A DNA stretch of 64,000 nt from Cohnella nanjingensis (GCF_014212125.1 NZ_JACJVP010000011.1:285302-349301), one strand, 5' to 3'. Numbered from the stretch's first letter, positions 9,012 through 18,969 are shown. Program-made: numbers and translations. The notes: generated by a model not told the origin, from the sequence alone.

Positions 9012-11771
9012 ATGACCCTACAGCAACAGAACAAACAACTAAACAAAATATTCGTAGTCTCTCATACGCACTGGGACAGGGAGTGGTATCAGGACTTTCA
9101 GAGTTTTCGGACGCGGCTCGTCTATATGATGGATGAATTGCTGGATCGTCTTCGCGAGGATTCTTCTTACCGTCATTTCATGCTGGACGGTCAGACGATC
9201 GTGATCGAGGATTACCTGAAAATACGCCCGGAACGGGAAAATGAGCTGTTGAAGTATTTGCAGGAAGGCAGGTTGGCTGCGGGCCCATGGTATGTGATGC
9301 CTGACGAATTTCTGGTGAGCGGAGAGTCGCTTGTCCGTAATTTGCTGACCGGCTTCCGGCAATCGAGAAAGATGGGGTTCGAACCGATGAAATCGGGATA
9401 TGTGACCGATATTTTCGGACACAACAGTCAGATGCCGCAAATATTTCAAGGGTTCGGGATCGATAATGCGGTATTGTTCCGCGGCTTTTACGGCAACGGG
9501 GATCCTGCGGAAATATGGTGGGAAGGAGCCGACGGAAGCAGGGTGCTTGGTCTGAAGCTGGACGAAGACAGATCGTACAGCGACTTTTACTTCTTCTTGC
9601 GTTGGCCGTTTGCGGATCGGGCGTTTCAATACGAGGAGGAAGAGTTGATCCGACGCGCCGAAGCTATGCTCGACTACAAAAATAAACGCGCTACAACAAA
9701 CATCGCGCTCAGCCTCGACGGATGCGACCATATCGAGATCGAACCGAATCTGGGCGGGATGCTTGAGCGGTTAAACGACAGGACCTCGGGCGTGGAGTGG
9801 GAGCATAGTACGATTGAAGCTTATCTTTCAGCGCTGCGAACCCGTATCGGCGAGCTTGAAGTGTTCAAAGGCGAACAGCGCGTACCTGGCTATAACGGCG
9901 TCAATAACATGGTACTGGCTAACGTTCTTTCGTCTCGCGTTCATCTCAAGCAGCAGAACCAAAACTGCGAGAACTTGCTGACCGGATGGGCGGAGCCGTG
10001 GAACTCGTTTGCGTCACGAGAAGGCCGCCCTTACCCGAAAGCATTTCTCGATCAAGCCTGGAAGCATTTGCTTGAGAATCATCCGCACGACTCGATATGC
10101 GGATGCTCGATCACTCTGGTTCACGAAGATATGCTGTATCGCTTTGCCCAGAGCCGTTCCCTCGGGGAAGGAATGCTGACCGAAGCGTTCGCTTATGTGT
10201 CGGGGCATATCGCGGATAAGGCATTGGAAGGGCGTCATGCCGTTGTGTTGTTCAATTCGTCTCAGCGCCCTGTTCATGGAGTGGTTCAAGTTGAATTGGA
10301 GCTGCCGCCGAATTCGGCCGTGCCGGCCGTATCTCCGCAGATCGGCGGCTCGAACTTCAGATTGCTGGATTCGGAAGGCCGCGAGGTGCCTTTTCAGGTC
10401 ATAAGCGTGAAGAAAAAGAGCGTAAGAAGATGGCGTCCCTACCGCGATATTCCTCATGGGGAGCAGGTAGACAGGTTCACTGTCGCGTTTAAATGCGACA
10501 TTCCCGCTTTCGGTTATACGACGTATACAGTCGATATGAATGCATCCGAGCCGCCGGGCAACGGAGAATATGGATTTCGCCGGAATACGGAGCCCGTACG
10601 TTATATCGGCAGTCAGCAGGTATCTCCGAATGTGTGGGAAAATGGCAAGATCCGCTTGGAGTTTGCGGCGAACGGTACGCTTCTGCTTCGCGATTTGGAG
10701 ACCGGCTATGAAACGGAAGGCTTGTTGACTTTCGAGGATCAGGCCGATATTGGGGACGGCTGGCAGTATATTGCTCCGGTTGGGAACGAAACGGTAAGCA
10801 CTGCGGTCGGCCGCGCGTCTGTGTCCGTCATGCATGACGGGCCCCTGGAAACCTGTCTGCGCATTGCGTTGCAGATGGAAGTGCCGGAAGAGATTGCCCC
10901 GGAAAGAACGAATCGCTCGGACAAGCGGATAAGTCTGCCGGTCACGACCTTTATCACGCTTCGCAAGGATGACCCGATCATCCGCTGCCGCACGATTGTG
11001 GATAACGGCGTACGCGACCACCGTTTGAAGCTGCTGTTCCCGACGCGGGTCGCCAGCAATCGTTATTATACGGGAACCCCGTTCGATGTCGTGGAGCGAA
11101 GCGTCCAACAACCGGATTATAGCCGTCACATGGAGAAAGACAGCGGCATCGTACCTTCGAACGGGTTGCTGGCCATCCGGAGCGAACAGCATGGATTCGC
11201 CATATACAGCAAGGGGCTTTATGAAGCGCAACTACGCGATGACCGGACGCGGACGGCAGCGATTACGTTATACCGGAGCACAAGGGATGAGGTGCTAAGC
11301 GACGGAGGCGACGGCGGACAATTACTGGGACGACTGGAATTCGAGTATGCGTTCCGGCCTTTCGATCCCGCCGGCATATCATGGGGCGACTTGGTTACAG
11401 ATCAGCAACAATTCGCGCTTGGCATTCGGACCGTGAATCGGAAACCGGGACCGGTAGCCTTCGAGACGCTGCACAGGCGAGAAAGCAATTTACCCTCCCG
11501 GCACTCTTATCTGAACCTAACGGGTTCCGATCTGATTGTCAGTGCCTGCAAACAGGCCGAAGACGATGCCAACGCTTGGATCATCCGATTGTGGAACTGC
11601 TCGAATATCGAGACGAGCGGGAGCATTCAACCGGTTGATCCGGTAATCAAGGCGGAGTGGACGAATTTGGATGAGCAGACCATCGGTACGGCTCAAGTAG
11701 AGCAAGGGAACATCTTGAGCGTTACGGCTAAGCCCAAAGAAATCGTAACCTTGAAGCTATGGTTTTCATAA
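9012..11771 (+). CDS. GH38 alpha-mannosidase (bacterial cytoplasmic type)
   Basis: Removes terminal alpha-mannose from imported glycans; retaining, metal-dependent. The 919-aa protein has no signal peptide, so it acts in the cytoplasm. The metal-site motif is HTHWD (His18, His20, Asp22), the nucleophile Asp133 lies in the VTDIFGHNSQMPQ segment, and the late metal-site motif is NHPHDSICGCS. The C-terminal half holds the beta-sandwich domains of the family (for example a DHRLKLLFPT segment). ATG 9012 has a GGAG just upstream. The GH2 beta-mannosidase follows after 13 bases. Its usual length and intact motifs suggest it is active; linkage preference (1,2/1,3/1,6) cannot be read from the sequence. 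Confidence 0.93.
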   Translation: MTLQQQNKQLNKIFVVSHTHWDREWYQDFQSFRTRLVYMMDELLDRLREDSSYRHFMLDGQTIVIEDYLKIRPERENELLKYLQEGRLAAGPWYVMPDEFLVSGESLVRNLLTGFRQSRKMGFEPMKSGYVTDIFGHNSQMPQIFQGFGIDNAVLFRGFYGNGDPAEIWWEGADGSRVLGLKLDEDRSYSDFYFFLRWPFADRAFQYEEEELIRRAEAMLDYKNKRATTNIALSLDGCDHIEIEPNLGGMLERLNDRTSGVEWEHSTIEAYLSALRTRIGELEVFKGEQRVPGYNGVNNMVLANVLSSRVHLKQQNQNCENLLTGWAEPWNSFASREGRPYPKAFLDQAWKHLLENHPHDSICGCSITLVHEDMLYRFAQSRSLGEGMLTEAFAYVSGHIADKALEGRHAVVLFNSSQRPVHGVVQVELELPPNSAVPAVSPQIGGSNFRLLDSEGREVPFQVISVKKKSVRRWRPYRDIPHGEQVDRFTVAFKCDIPAFGYTTYTVDMNASEPPGNGEYGFRRNTEPVRYIGSQQVSPNVWENGKIRLEFAANGTLLLRDLETGYETEGLLTFEDQADIGDGWQYIAPVGNETVSTAVGRASVSVMHDGPLETCLRIALQMEVPEEIAPERTNRSDKRISLPVTTFITLRKDDPIIRCRTIVDNGVRDHRLKLLFPTRVASNRYYTGTPFDVVERSVQQPDYSRHMEKDSGIVPSNGLLAIRSEQHGFAIYSKGLYEAQLRDDRTRTAAITLYRSTRDEVLSDGGDGGQLLGRLEFEYAFRPFDPAGISWGDLVTDQQQFALGIRTVNRKPGPVAFETLHRRESNLPSRHSYLNLTGSDLIVSACKQAEDDANAWIIRLWNCSNIETSGSIQPVDPVIKAEWTNLDEQTIGTAQVEQGNILSVTAKPKEIVTLKLWFS

Positions 11772-11784
11772 GGGGAGTTAACCG

Positions 11785-14367
11785 ATGCGCATCGATTTGA
11801 CGGAAAATTGGGAGTTGACGGGATCGTATCCCGGCTTCTGGGCATTCGGACGGAGCATGGAAGTGGGCGTGCAACTAAAGGGGATAGTCCCGTGGATTCC
11901 GGCTGAAGTACCTGGAAGCGTACATTGGGATCTGCACCGTTCGGGCTATTTGCCCGACCCCTACTATGGCGCGAACGCGCTAGCTTGCGAATGGGTGAAC
12001 CAACGAGACTGGCTGTATAGAACCTCCTTTGCCGCCGAAGAGTCGTGGAGAGGCAAAAAAGTTACGCTATTGCTTGAGGGCGTCGATTATTCGGCGAAAG
12101 TGCTGCTAAACGGCAAGGAGATAGGGCGCCACACGGGGATGTTTATTCCGGGTGAATTCGATCTGTCGGAATCGCTGCGATATGGCGAGAATAATGCGCT
12201 TCTCGTGGTGCTGGAACGATCGCCGGACGGGGTGGCGCAGCTTGGTTACACCGACCAGGTGAATCATCTCAAAAGCAGGTTCGGCTATAAATGGGATTTC
12301 TGTCCGAAGCTTGTGCATATCGGATTATGGAAGGGAGTAAGCCTGAAAATATCGGAATGGAGCCGGTTCGACAACGTCAGGATCGAAGCGGTTCCCGGAG
12401 CGGACGGGAGCGGAGAAGCGGTGGTGAGCGCCGCGGTCGAGAGCGGACAGTCGGGTCGATACCGACTAACGGCCGAACTGTACGAACCAGGCGGTCAGCT
12501 CGCCGGAGCGGCAAGTAATGAAGGCGATGCGGTTCCCGGATTGCAAACGATCAGGCAGCGGATTTCCGTTCCGAACGTGCGGCTGTGGTGGCCTAACGGT
12601 TACGGAGAGCAGCCGCTATATCGATTGAAGCTGCGGCTTGAGGTAGCCGATTCGGAACGCGGTTACTGCCGCTCCGACGATCATGAAGCTCGTATTGGCT
12701 TCCGTACGCTGTCGTTCCGCGCCAATCCCGGCGCCCCCTCCGATGCGCTGGCCTTCACGGTGGAAGTGAACGGAGAACCGATTTATATCAAGGGTTGGAA
12801 CTGGGTGCCTGCCGATCAACTGTACGGCAGGCACCGCGAGGACCAGCTTAAACATCTGATTGCTCTTTCCAAACGGGCCAATGTCAACATGCTCCGCGTG
12901 TGGGGAGGCGGACTGATCGAGAAGGCTTTGTTTTATAGGCTATGCGACGAAGCGGGCATTCTCGTCTGGCAAGAGATGATGCAATCCAGCTCGGGCTTCA
13001 ATAACGAACCGTCCGTAAGCCCTGCCTTTCTCCATACCGTCTCGCATACGATGCGGCAGGTGATCCGGGAGAAACGCAATCACCCGTCTTTGGCCATATG
13101 GTGCGGCGGCAACGAGTTGACTGAGGGAGGACATCTGGATAGCCAAATGGTGCCGCTTACCGGCAGACAGACTAACCTGCGCCTGCTTCGGGATCTGGTA
13201 TCCGATCTCGACGAATCGAGGCTGTTCCTGCCCACTTCGCCCTCAGGCCCGTCTTTTTTCCTCGAAGGGGAGAACGTCGGCAAAGGAATGATGTACGATG
13301 TGCACGGACCTTGGAAATATGCGGGAGCGACCGAGCATTACCGGCTGTATAACAATAGCGATGCGTTGCTGCACAGTGAATATGGCGGAGACGGCTTTGC
13401 TTCTATAGAAAGTATAGAACGGTTCCTTCCGGCGCATAGAATGGAAGCCGGGCATTCCGAATCGGTTGAATGGCTTTTGCATGGCTATGAGTATTGGAAT
13501 ATGGACGACCAATTGCAAAGCTTGTTCGGCTCTTCATTCGGCACGTTCGAACGGATGGTTATGGCGTCGCAGTGGCTGCAAGCGGAAGGCATCCGCTACG
13601 CCGTCGAAGCGAACCGCAGGAGAGCGCCTCGCTGCAGCGGAAGTCTGCTATGGCAGCTCAACGAACCGTATCCGAACGTATCCTGTACGAGCGCTATCGA
13701 TTATTTCGGCAACCCGAAGCTGGCCTATAGCTGGGTGGCGAAAGCGAATCGTAATTTGCACGTCTCGTTGCAGTATGACGGAATTTCCTTTGGGTCTGGC
13801 GATGCTTTTCGGGCAACGATCTACCTAACGAATGATGGCATTAATGCAAACGATCTGACAGTGGAATGGGCGGCAAGGAATGAAACGGGTTGCAAAATTT
13901 CGGAAGGCTTGTATACGCTGCGCGATACAAGGAAACCAACAATTTGTGCCGGCACAGTTGAATTTCAGGTTCCCCGACTTACGGCTTTTTTCGTCACGCT
14001 CAAAGTAGTCGATTCTGTGGAGCGGCAAGTGTTAGCGGACAACGAATACGTTTTCGCCGTCAAGGAACGGGACGAGGAACCGCCGCTGCAAGCCTTTCTT
14101 TCTCTGCCCATGACTTCGATTGAATGGGAGACGAAGGAAGAAGCCGGCGGAACAAATGTCTCGGTTAGAAATACGGGAGACACAGTTGCGCTATGGGTAA
14201 GGATAAGCGGCACAGCGCCTGAAGACAGCGGTAGTCGCCCGGTTGTCCGGCCGCTGGAAGACGGATTTCTGATTTTTCCCGGCGAGACCGTTGAGCGGCA
14301 CTTCGAGGACATTTTGCCTCAGGACCGGCTCTGGCTCGTAAAAGCCATGAACACTTCTTACGAATGA
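11785..14367 (+). CDS. GH2 beta-mannosidase
   Basis: Hydrolyses terminal beta-linked mannose, as at the core of N-glycans or in mannan oligosaccharides. The 860-aa protein has the GH2 order: N-terminal jelly roll (residues ~1-180: VPGSVHWDL, DWLYRTSF), Ig-like domain, then a TIM barrel. The acid/base Glu444 lies in the CGGNELTEG motif and the nucleophile Glu532 in LLHSEYGGDG; the GW(N)WVPAD segment after the Ig domain is typical of the beta-mannosidase branch. There is no signal peptide. The upstream GGGGAG ribosome site and the 13-base gap to the GH38 gene show an operon. Alpha- and beta-mannosidase together would take a high-mannose glycan down to its core. Confidence 0.92.
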   Translation: MRIDLTENWELTGSYPGFWAFGRSMEVGVQLKGIVPWIPAEVPGSVHWDLHRSGYLPDPYYGANALACEWVNQRDWLYRTSFAAEESWRGKKVTLLLEGVDYSAKVLLNGKEIGRHTGMFIPGEFDLSESLRYGENNALLVVLERSPDGVAQLGYTDQVNHLKSRFGYKWDFCPKLVHIGLWKGVSLKISEWSRFDNVRIEAVPGADGSGEAVVSAAVESGQSGRYRLTAELYEPGGQLAGAASNEGDAVPGLQTIRQRISVPNVRLWWPNGYGEQPLYRLKLRLEVADSERGYCRSDDHEARIGFRTLSFRANPGAPSDALAFTVEVNGEPIYIKGWNWVPADQLYGRHREDQLKHLIALSKRANVNMLRVWGGGLIEKALFYRLCDEAGILVWQEMMQSSSGFNNEPSVSPAFLHTVSHTMRQVIREKRNHPSLAIWCGGNELTEGGHLDSQMVPLTGRQTNLRLLRDLVSDLDESRLFLPTSPSGPSFFLEGENVGKGMMYDVHGPWKYAGATEHYRLYNNSDALLHSEYGGDGFASIESIERFLPAHRMEAGHSESVEWLLHGYEYWNMDDQLQSLFGSSFGTFERMVMASQWLQAEGIRYAVEANRRRAPRCSGSLLWQLNEPYPNVSCTSAIDYFGNPKLAYSWVAKANRNLHVSLQYDGISFGSGDAFRATIYLTNDGINANDLTVEWAARNETGCKISEGLYTLRDTRKPTICAGTVEFQVPRLTAFFVTLKVVDSVERQVLADNEYVFAVKERDEEPPLQAFLSLPMTSIEWETKEEAGGTNVSVRNTGDTVALWVRISGTAPEDSGSRPVVRPLEDGFLIFPGETVERHFEDILPQDRLWLVKAMNTSYE

Positions 14368-14524
14368 GAGCAGCGGTAAAATGTCAAGACTCCAAATGAA
14401 AGAAATTTTCGTGTACCGCGAAATAAGCTCGACAACTATGTTTATACCAATAACGACGCAAGTAACAGGCATGCTTTATCAAGTCGCCTCATTTGATATC
14501 TCTTTTGATCAGGGAGATGATCGT

Positions 14525-16357
14525 ATGCTTGCCAAGATCAGAGTGAAGAACGTTTGGCTTATTGCTATTGGAGTCGCTTTCATCATGCAGTCGTTTATTG
14601 CTTTCGTACCTCGCACCTCGCCGTTGTCGTCAACGGCGCATGCGGCCATCGGCACTAGCACGCCCGGCACGATGGCCGATTATTGGAACGGCAACGCCGA
14701 TTGGGTGTTTCTGCGCAAAGATACGCAGGCAAGCACCGGGTTCAAAAGCTATTTCGACGGCGCTCAGGTCAAGATGATGAGTGACGGCACCTGGTACTTG
14801 TTCAATCGCAAGTATGTGCCAGACTCGACTTGTTTGGGAGGAACCGCGCTGGAAATGCAGGTGCGCAAGTCGACCAATAAAGGCGTCACCTGGTCTTTGA
14901 CTGTCCTAGTCCTTCCTCACGTTGCCGGTACTCCGTACGCTTGCGACGCTACCGACGGCGACGTGATTTACAATGCAACCGAGAATCAGTGGCACTTCCT
15001 GTTTCAGTGTTCCGACGATTCGAGCTGGAAAGGCTGTATGCTCTCCCGTTCCGGCGCTGATCCGATGGGTCTTTTCACCATAGCGCCGGCCAAAGGCAAT
15101 CCTGTTCTTACCGGGGGGCAGTTGTGGAATCAGATTTGCAATACGGCGACGAAAAAATGTTCCGTGATTGCCGGCGGACCGGGCAAAGTGCACGACGAAG
15201 GTACGTTTAATATTTTCAAGTATGACGGCACGTACTACTGGGTCGGTTTCCACGGCTACGACGGCGTCCACGGCTATCGCGGCATTGCCAAGACGGCCGA
15301 TTTCCAGAACTGGATCGCCGGGGATTCGGCGCAAGGCGTTCCGGCGGACGCGGTGATGACGCTCAACGATTCGGCAACATGGCGCGAGAGCTGGGCGACC
15401 GGCGGCTCCGTCGGCGGCGGAGCCGGAAGCATGATTCAGGAGGGGAGCTACTATTACCACCTGGTGGAAGCGGCCGATGTCAACCTGGCGTGTACGTCCA
15501 ATCAAAACTGGGATTACGGGCTGTTTCGCAGCAGCTCGCTTACGAACACGACCTGGGATCAGTTTCCGCGCGGTAATCCGGTCATCTACTCCAGTAGGGC
15601 TTCGGAAGACGCGAACGGAATTCTTCCATGCAATGTGCAGTATGCGGGGATGTACAAGGATCCGACCGACGGCTTCATCTATCTGGCCTATGGCCGCCGT
15701 TCGAACGATGCGAACGATGACGGGCTTTATTGGTATCGTCTGGAGAAATCCGCCAATTTGCTGAAAAACAGCGATTTTGGGATGTCGACCATGGATTACT
15801 GGTACCGCTTGGGACCGGGCACGAATCGGTCAGTCTACCGCTTGCCGAACAACTCGCCGGATGGAACGCCGTATCTGGCCAGCAACTGCGGCGGAACTTG
15901 CGTTGGAACGAACAGCATCTATCAAGATGTGTCCATTGCTGGCGGTACGAGCGGCATATTGCGCTTCGGCGGGAAGTTTATGTCCGAAGGCGCCAACGGT
16001 TCGTTGTCTTTAGTCATCCGCCAATTTGACAGCACCGGGACGATCATCCAAACGGATAATCTCCCGATCGGCACGACGACCAGTTGGGCGTCGTTCGGGC
16101 AAACCGTAGCACTGCAAGCGGCGGCGCGAACGATTCGATACGAGTATTACATGTGGACCAACAATCTGACGTACCGTGCCGACGATACGTATTTGCAAAC
16201 ATCGACTATCGATACGATTGCGCCGAGCGCGGTAACGGATTTGAAAGTATCTTCGGTCGCTTCGAGTTCTGCGGTCTTGTCCTGGACGGCGCCCGGGAAT
16301 GACGGCGGTGCAGGTACGGCGGGTGGGCGGCAATATAAAATATTCGAACTCAGGTAA
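14525..16357 (+). CDS. Secreted five-bladed beta-propeller glycosidase-like protein with broken C-terminal FN3
   Basis: From ATG 14525 (GGGAGATG upstream) the product has a signal peptide (MLAKIRVKNVW, then a hydrophobic core ending near STAHA). The body (ADYWNGNADWVFLRKDTQ, then TDGDVIYNATENQWHFLF, KVHDEGTFNIFKYDGTYYWVGFHGYDG) looks like a GH43/GH117-type propeller, followed by a jelly-roll carbohydrate-binding-like region (~NLLKNSDFGMSTMDYW onward). The end begins a fibronectin-III domain (APSAVTDLKVSSV, VLSWTAPGNDGGAGTA) that stops within about 15 residues, in GGRQYKIFELR. The mature part holds ten cysteines, unusual for a Firmicute glycosidase. The in-frame upstream codon at 14381 is rejected because it would bury the signal peptide. 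Substrate unknown. Confidence 0.7.
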   Translation: MLAKIRVKNVWLIAIGVAFIMQSFIAFVPRTSPLSSTAHAAIGTSTPGTMADYWNGNADWVFLRKDTQASTGFKSYFDGAQVKMMSDGTWYLFNRKYVPDSTCLGGTALEMQVRKSTNKGVTWSLTVLVLPHVAGTPYACDATDGDVIYNATENQWHFLFQCSDDSSWKGCMLSRSGADPMGLFTIAPAKGNPVLTGGQLWNQICNTATKKCSVIAGGPGKVHDEGTFNIFKYDGTYYWVGFHGYDGVHGYRGIAKTADFQNWIAGDSAQGVPADAVMTLNDSATWRESWATGGSVGGGAGSMIQEGSYYYHLVEAADVNLACTSNQNWDYGLFRSSSLTNTTWDQFPRGNPVIYSSRASEDANGILPCNVQYAGMYKDPTDGFIYLAYGRRSNDANDDGLYWYRLEKSANLLKNSDFGMSTMDYWYRLGPGTNRSVYRLPNNSPDGTPYLASNCGGTCVGTNSIYQDVSIAGGTSGILRFGGKFMSEGANGSLSLVIRQFDSTGTIIQTDNLPIGTTTSWASFGQTVALQAAARTIRYEYYMWTNNLTYRADDTYLQTSTIDTIAPSAVTDLKVSSVASSSAVLSWTAPGNDGGAGTAGGRQYKIFELR

Positions 16358-16379
16358 GCTTTACGCTTGCCTGGGTTCG
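16345..16379. terminator. Strong hairpin spanning the 3' end of the propeller gene
   Basis: CGAACTCAGGTAAGC (16345-16359) pairs along its whole length, with two G-U pairs, to GCTTGCCTGGGTTCG (16365-16379) around a 5-base loop. The plus-strand tail is GTCAAAAAAA, without a U run; on the minus strand the tail is AATATTTTATATT. It contains the stop codon of the preceding gene. It could be a weak terminator, an mRNA stabiliser or a breakpoint remnant. Confidence 0.55.
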
Positions 16380-16408
16380 TCAAAAAAATGTTGAGCGAGG
16401 GAGATCTT

Positions 16409-18013
16409 ATGATGCAAAGGGATTGGAAACAAATTCAATGGTATGATGCCGACTTAACGGAGAGGCTGCAATTGGCAACAGCCTACATATGCCGGATGTT
16501 GGACAAAGATAAGGATGAAGAACCTTTCTTCGGCATCATCAGGACCAAAGAAGGAACGGCCTTCGCCAACCATGCCGTTCAGATCGGTGTTCCGCATGTG
16601 ACGGGAAGAGCGTTGGACGCGCTTTTTTATACGGAAGAAATTACGGGAGAGCGGATTCCCGAGCATGGGGAGCATGTCTACACGAGGTATTTGATAGATT
16701 GCTGCAGCAATGAGGATTGCCTGCCTTCTTACTATGATCCCGATCGGGAGAACAAAAGATTCGTGGAATTCCATAACCTTCGGGAAGGTTTGGAGGGCCT
16801 CACCTGGTTAATCAAATTGAGGAATCATGAAGCTGCCGCTAATATTGCTGACGGATTCGTGGATATCGTATACCGGCTCACCGATTTTTCAACCGGCGCC
16901 CTTTCCTATCATTTGGCGAAAAATATGGATAGGGAAAAAGAGTTCGCCACGATCCAGTATGCTTATCCGTTAGTTCAGGGAAGGCTGGTCGGCGCGATGT
17001 TGAAGTATTATCGGGAGACCGGCAATCTGAAAGCCCTGAAGCTTTGCGCGGCGCACAGCAGAAGCACCATGCGGCATTGCTTTTCTCCGGAAGGCCTTAT
17101 CCAAGATCAAGCCGCCAATCATATCCATTCCATAACTTCGAGCCTAAGCGGCATATTGGAATATGCCATTCTCGCGAAGGATCCCATCCTGACGGAACAG
17201 ATTCGAAACGTGTATGAAATCGGTCTTCGGGAATTTTACAGCTCATATGGATGGTGCAAGGAACAAGCTTGGCTGGAAACCGATCAAGGCGAAGTCAATC
17301 AAGTGGGCGACTTGATCCAGATCCAGCTGCTGTTGGCTGCTCATTCGGATCGGAAATACTATTCGCATGCCGAGACTTTCATGCGCTCCTCCTTATTGCC
17401 CAGTCAGGTGTTGAAAAATGACTTTGTTGAGGAAGTCCCCAATCCGGCAGGAGACCATGAATGCGATATGAAGGAAAGGATGATCGGAGGATTCGGATTT
17501 CCGACGCCCAGCAGCCATTTGCAGAAAGAAGACTCTGCCATTAATACGATAGACATCACCCAGGGGGCCGTTCAGGCGATCTGCGAATTCACCAAGCATA
17601 TCATTACCGAATCGGAATGGGGGATTATGGTTAATTTATTGTTCTCCTGGGAGAACGACCTGGCCGAAGTGAGAAGCGATCTGCCCAAAGAAGGCCGAAT
17701 CGTCATCACGCCCAAGGCGGCGAAGAATATTCTGGTTCGCATACCAGAGCGAACAAAGCCATCCTCTTTGCAGATTTGTGTCGATAACGAACCTGTAGCG
17801 TTTCTGATGATGGACCGTTATGCCGTCATTCGCAATTTGCAAGCGGGGCTGTCTTATGAGGTTAAGTTCATTCCCGAGACGTGCGAGGAAGACGAGTTTA
17901 TCTATCATAAATCGTACCAAGTGCGGTGGCATGGCGAGCAAGTCATCGGCATCAGCCCGGTTGAAGGAATCTATCCGATGTATGAAGGGATCGACGGGCA
18001 TGCAAAACTATGA
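16409..18013 (+). CDS. Uncharacterised alpha-helical glycosidase-like protein
   Basis: A 534-aa protein from ATG 16409 (GAGGGAG upstream; the in-frame TTG/ATG codons further up lack a ribosome site). It has no signal peptide. The first ~380 residues look all-helical with repeating helix pairs (REGLEGLTWLIKLRNH, LVQGRLVGAMLKYYRETGN, HSITSSLSGILEYAILAKD), as in (alpha/alpha)-barrel glycosidases such as GH127/GH88-like enzymes. The last ~120 residues (EGRIVITPKAAKNILVRIPERTKPSSL) resemble the beta-sandwich that follows the barrel in GH127. Cys-Cys and Asp/Glu-rich segments (CCSNEDCLPSYYDPDRE, WLETDQGEVNQVGD) may form the active site. It overlaps the following isomerase gene by 14 bases, so they are translationally coupled. 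I do not recognise a characterised relative. Confidence 0.6.
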   Translation: MMQRDWKQIQWYDADLTERLQLATAYICRMLDKDKDEEPFFGIIRTKEGTAFANHAVQIGVPHVTGRALDALFYTEEITGERIPEHGEHVYTRYLIDCCSNEDCLPSYYDPDRENKRFVEFHNLREGLEGLTWLIKLRNHEAAANIADGFVDIVYRLTDFSTGALSYHLAKNMDREKEFATIQYAYPLVQGRLVGAMLKYYRETGNLKALKLCAAHSRSTMRHCFSPEGLIQDQAANHIHSITSSLSGILEYAILAKDPILTEQIRNVYEIGLREFYSSYGWCKEQAWLETDQGEVNQVGDLIQIQLLLAAHSDRKYYSHAETFMRSSLLPSQVLKNDFVEEVPNPAGDHECDMKERMIGGFGFPTPSSHLQKEDSAINTIDITQGAVQAICEFTKHIITESEWGIMVNLLFSWENDLAEVRSDLPKEGRIVITPKAAKNILVRIPERTKPSSLQICVDNEPVAFLMMDRYAVIRNLQAGLSYEVKFIPETCEEDEFIYHKSYQVRWHGEQVIGISPVEGIYPMYEGIDGHAKL

Positions 18014-18941
18014 GAAAAAAAATGAGCAAATTCGAAATGGCTTTGAGGCATTGAAACAAAATCATCCGGACAAGTTGAAAAGGCGTCTGAATCTTTCCTG
18101 GAGCAATTGGGGGTTTGGGATCGAGCCTCTGCAAGATTCGGCAAAGCGATTGCATCAGGCGGGGATCCGGTATATCGAATTGCATGGAAATCATTACGGA
18201 CGAGACCTCGGGTATAAGCCACACGAAACCTTAGAGGTGCTGAATGCATTTGACATCCAAGTCGCCGGCGTGTGCGGCATGTTTTCCAAGGATAACGACT
18301 TATCGAGTAACCGCGCCATTCACCGGCAAGCCGCAATCGATTACTTGAAACGGGAAATCGAGTTTACAGCTGAAATAGGAGGGACGTATGTCCTGGTTGT
18401 TCCCGGAGCGGTAGGCAGACCGATTCCTTACGACGACATGGAGTTCGACCGCAGCGTCGAAACTTTAAGCATTGTGGCCGATCGGTTCGTCAAAGCAAAT
18501 GTGAAAGCGGCAATCGAACCCATCCGCTCGGCCGAGGTCAGCTTCGTCCACACGATTGCCGACGCCCGAGCCTACATCCAAGCAATATCTCATGCAGGGG
18601 TTCAGCATATTAACGCGGATGTCTACCACATGCAATCCGAAGAATCGCATATTGGAGAAGCTTTGCTGGCGGCGGGGGAACAACTGCTCAATCTGCATAT
18701 CGCGGACAGCAGCCGCGGAGCGCTCGGCAGCGGTTCCATGGATTTGGATATCGTTATCATGGCGCTCTATTTGCTCGGCTACAACCGTGAAGGCAGGTAT
18801 GTTACGGCCGAACCGCTGGGACCCGGCGGGGATCCCTACCCTGCCATGTACGGCAAATCCGACAAGGAAACGCTTGATCGGCTTGTGTTCCAGACCGCCT
18901 CTTACTTCCGGGAAAGAGAAGATATTCTTTTGAATTCGTAA
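18000..18941 (+). CDS. Sugar-phosphate isomerase/epimerase, xylose-isomerase-like TIM barrel
   Basis: A 313-aa protein of the AP-endonuclease-2/xylose-isomerase-like superfamily (like D-psicose/tagatose epimerases), which interconverts ketoses or inositols using a divalent metal. Expected metal ligands are visible in order: Glu in AAIEPIRS, Asp in INADVYHM, His in NLHIADSS and Glu in VTAEPLGP. I start it at ATG 18000, which overlaps the previous stop and has AAGGGA upstream; a longer in-frame extension to 17820 lies wholly inside the preceding gene and is rejected. The sequence YIELHGNHYGRDLGYKPHETLEVL is typical of the N-terminal barrel. The substrate is presumably a product of the adjacent hydrolases. 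Confidence 0.85.
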   Translation: MQNYEKKNEQIRNGFEALKQNHPDKLKRRLNLSWSNWGFGIEPLQDSAKRLHQAGIRYIELHGNHYGRDLGYKPHETLEVLNAFDIQVAGVCGMFSKDNDLSSNRAIHRQAAIDYLKREIEFTAEIGGTYVLVVPGAVGRPIPYDDMEFDRSVETLSIVADRFVKANVKAAIEPIRSAEVSFVHTIADARAYIQAISHAGVQHINADVYHMQSEESHIGEALLAAGEQLLNLHIADSSRGALGSGSMDLDIVIMALYLLGYNREGRYVTAEPLGPGGDPYPAMYGKSDKETLDRLVFQTASYFREREDILLNS

Positions 18942-18969
18942 ATTCTATTTTGAGAGGAGTTCTCCCAAC

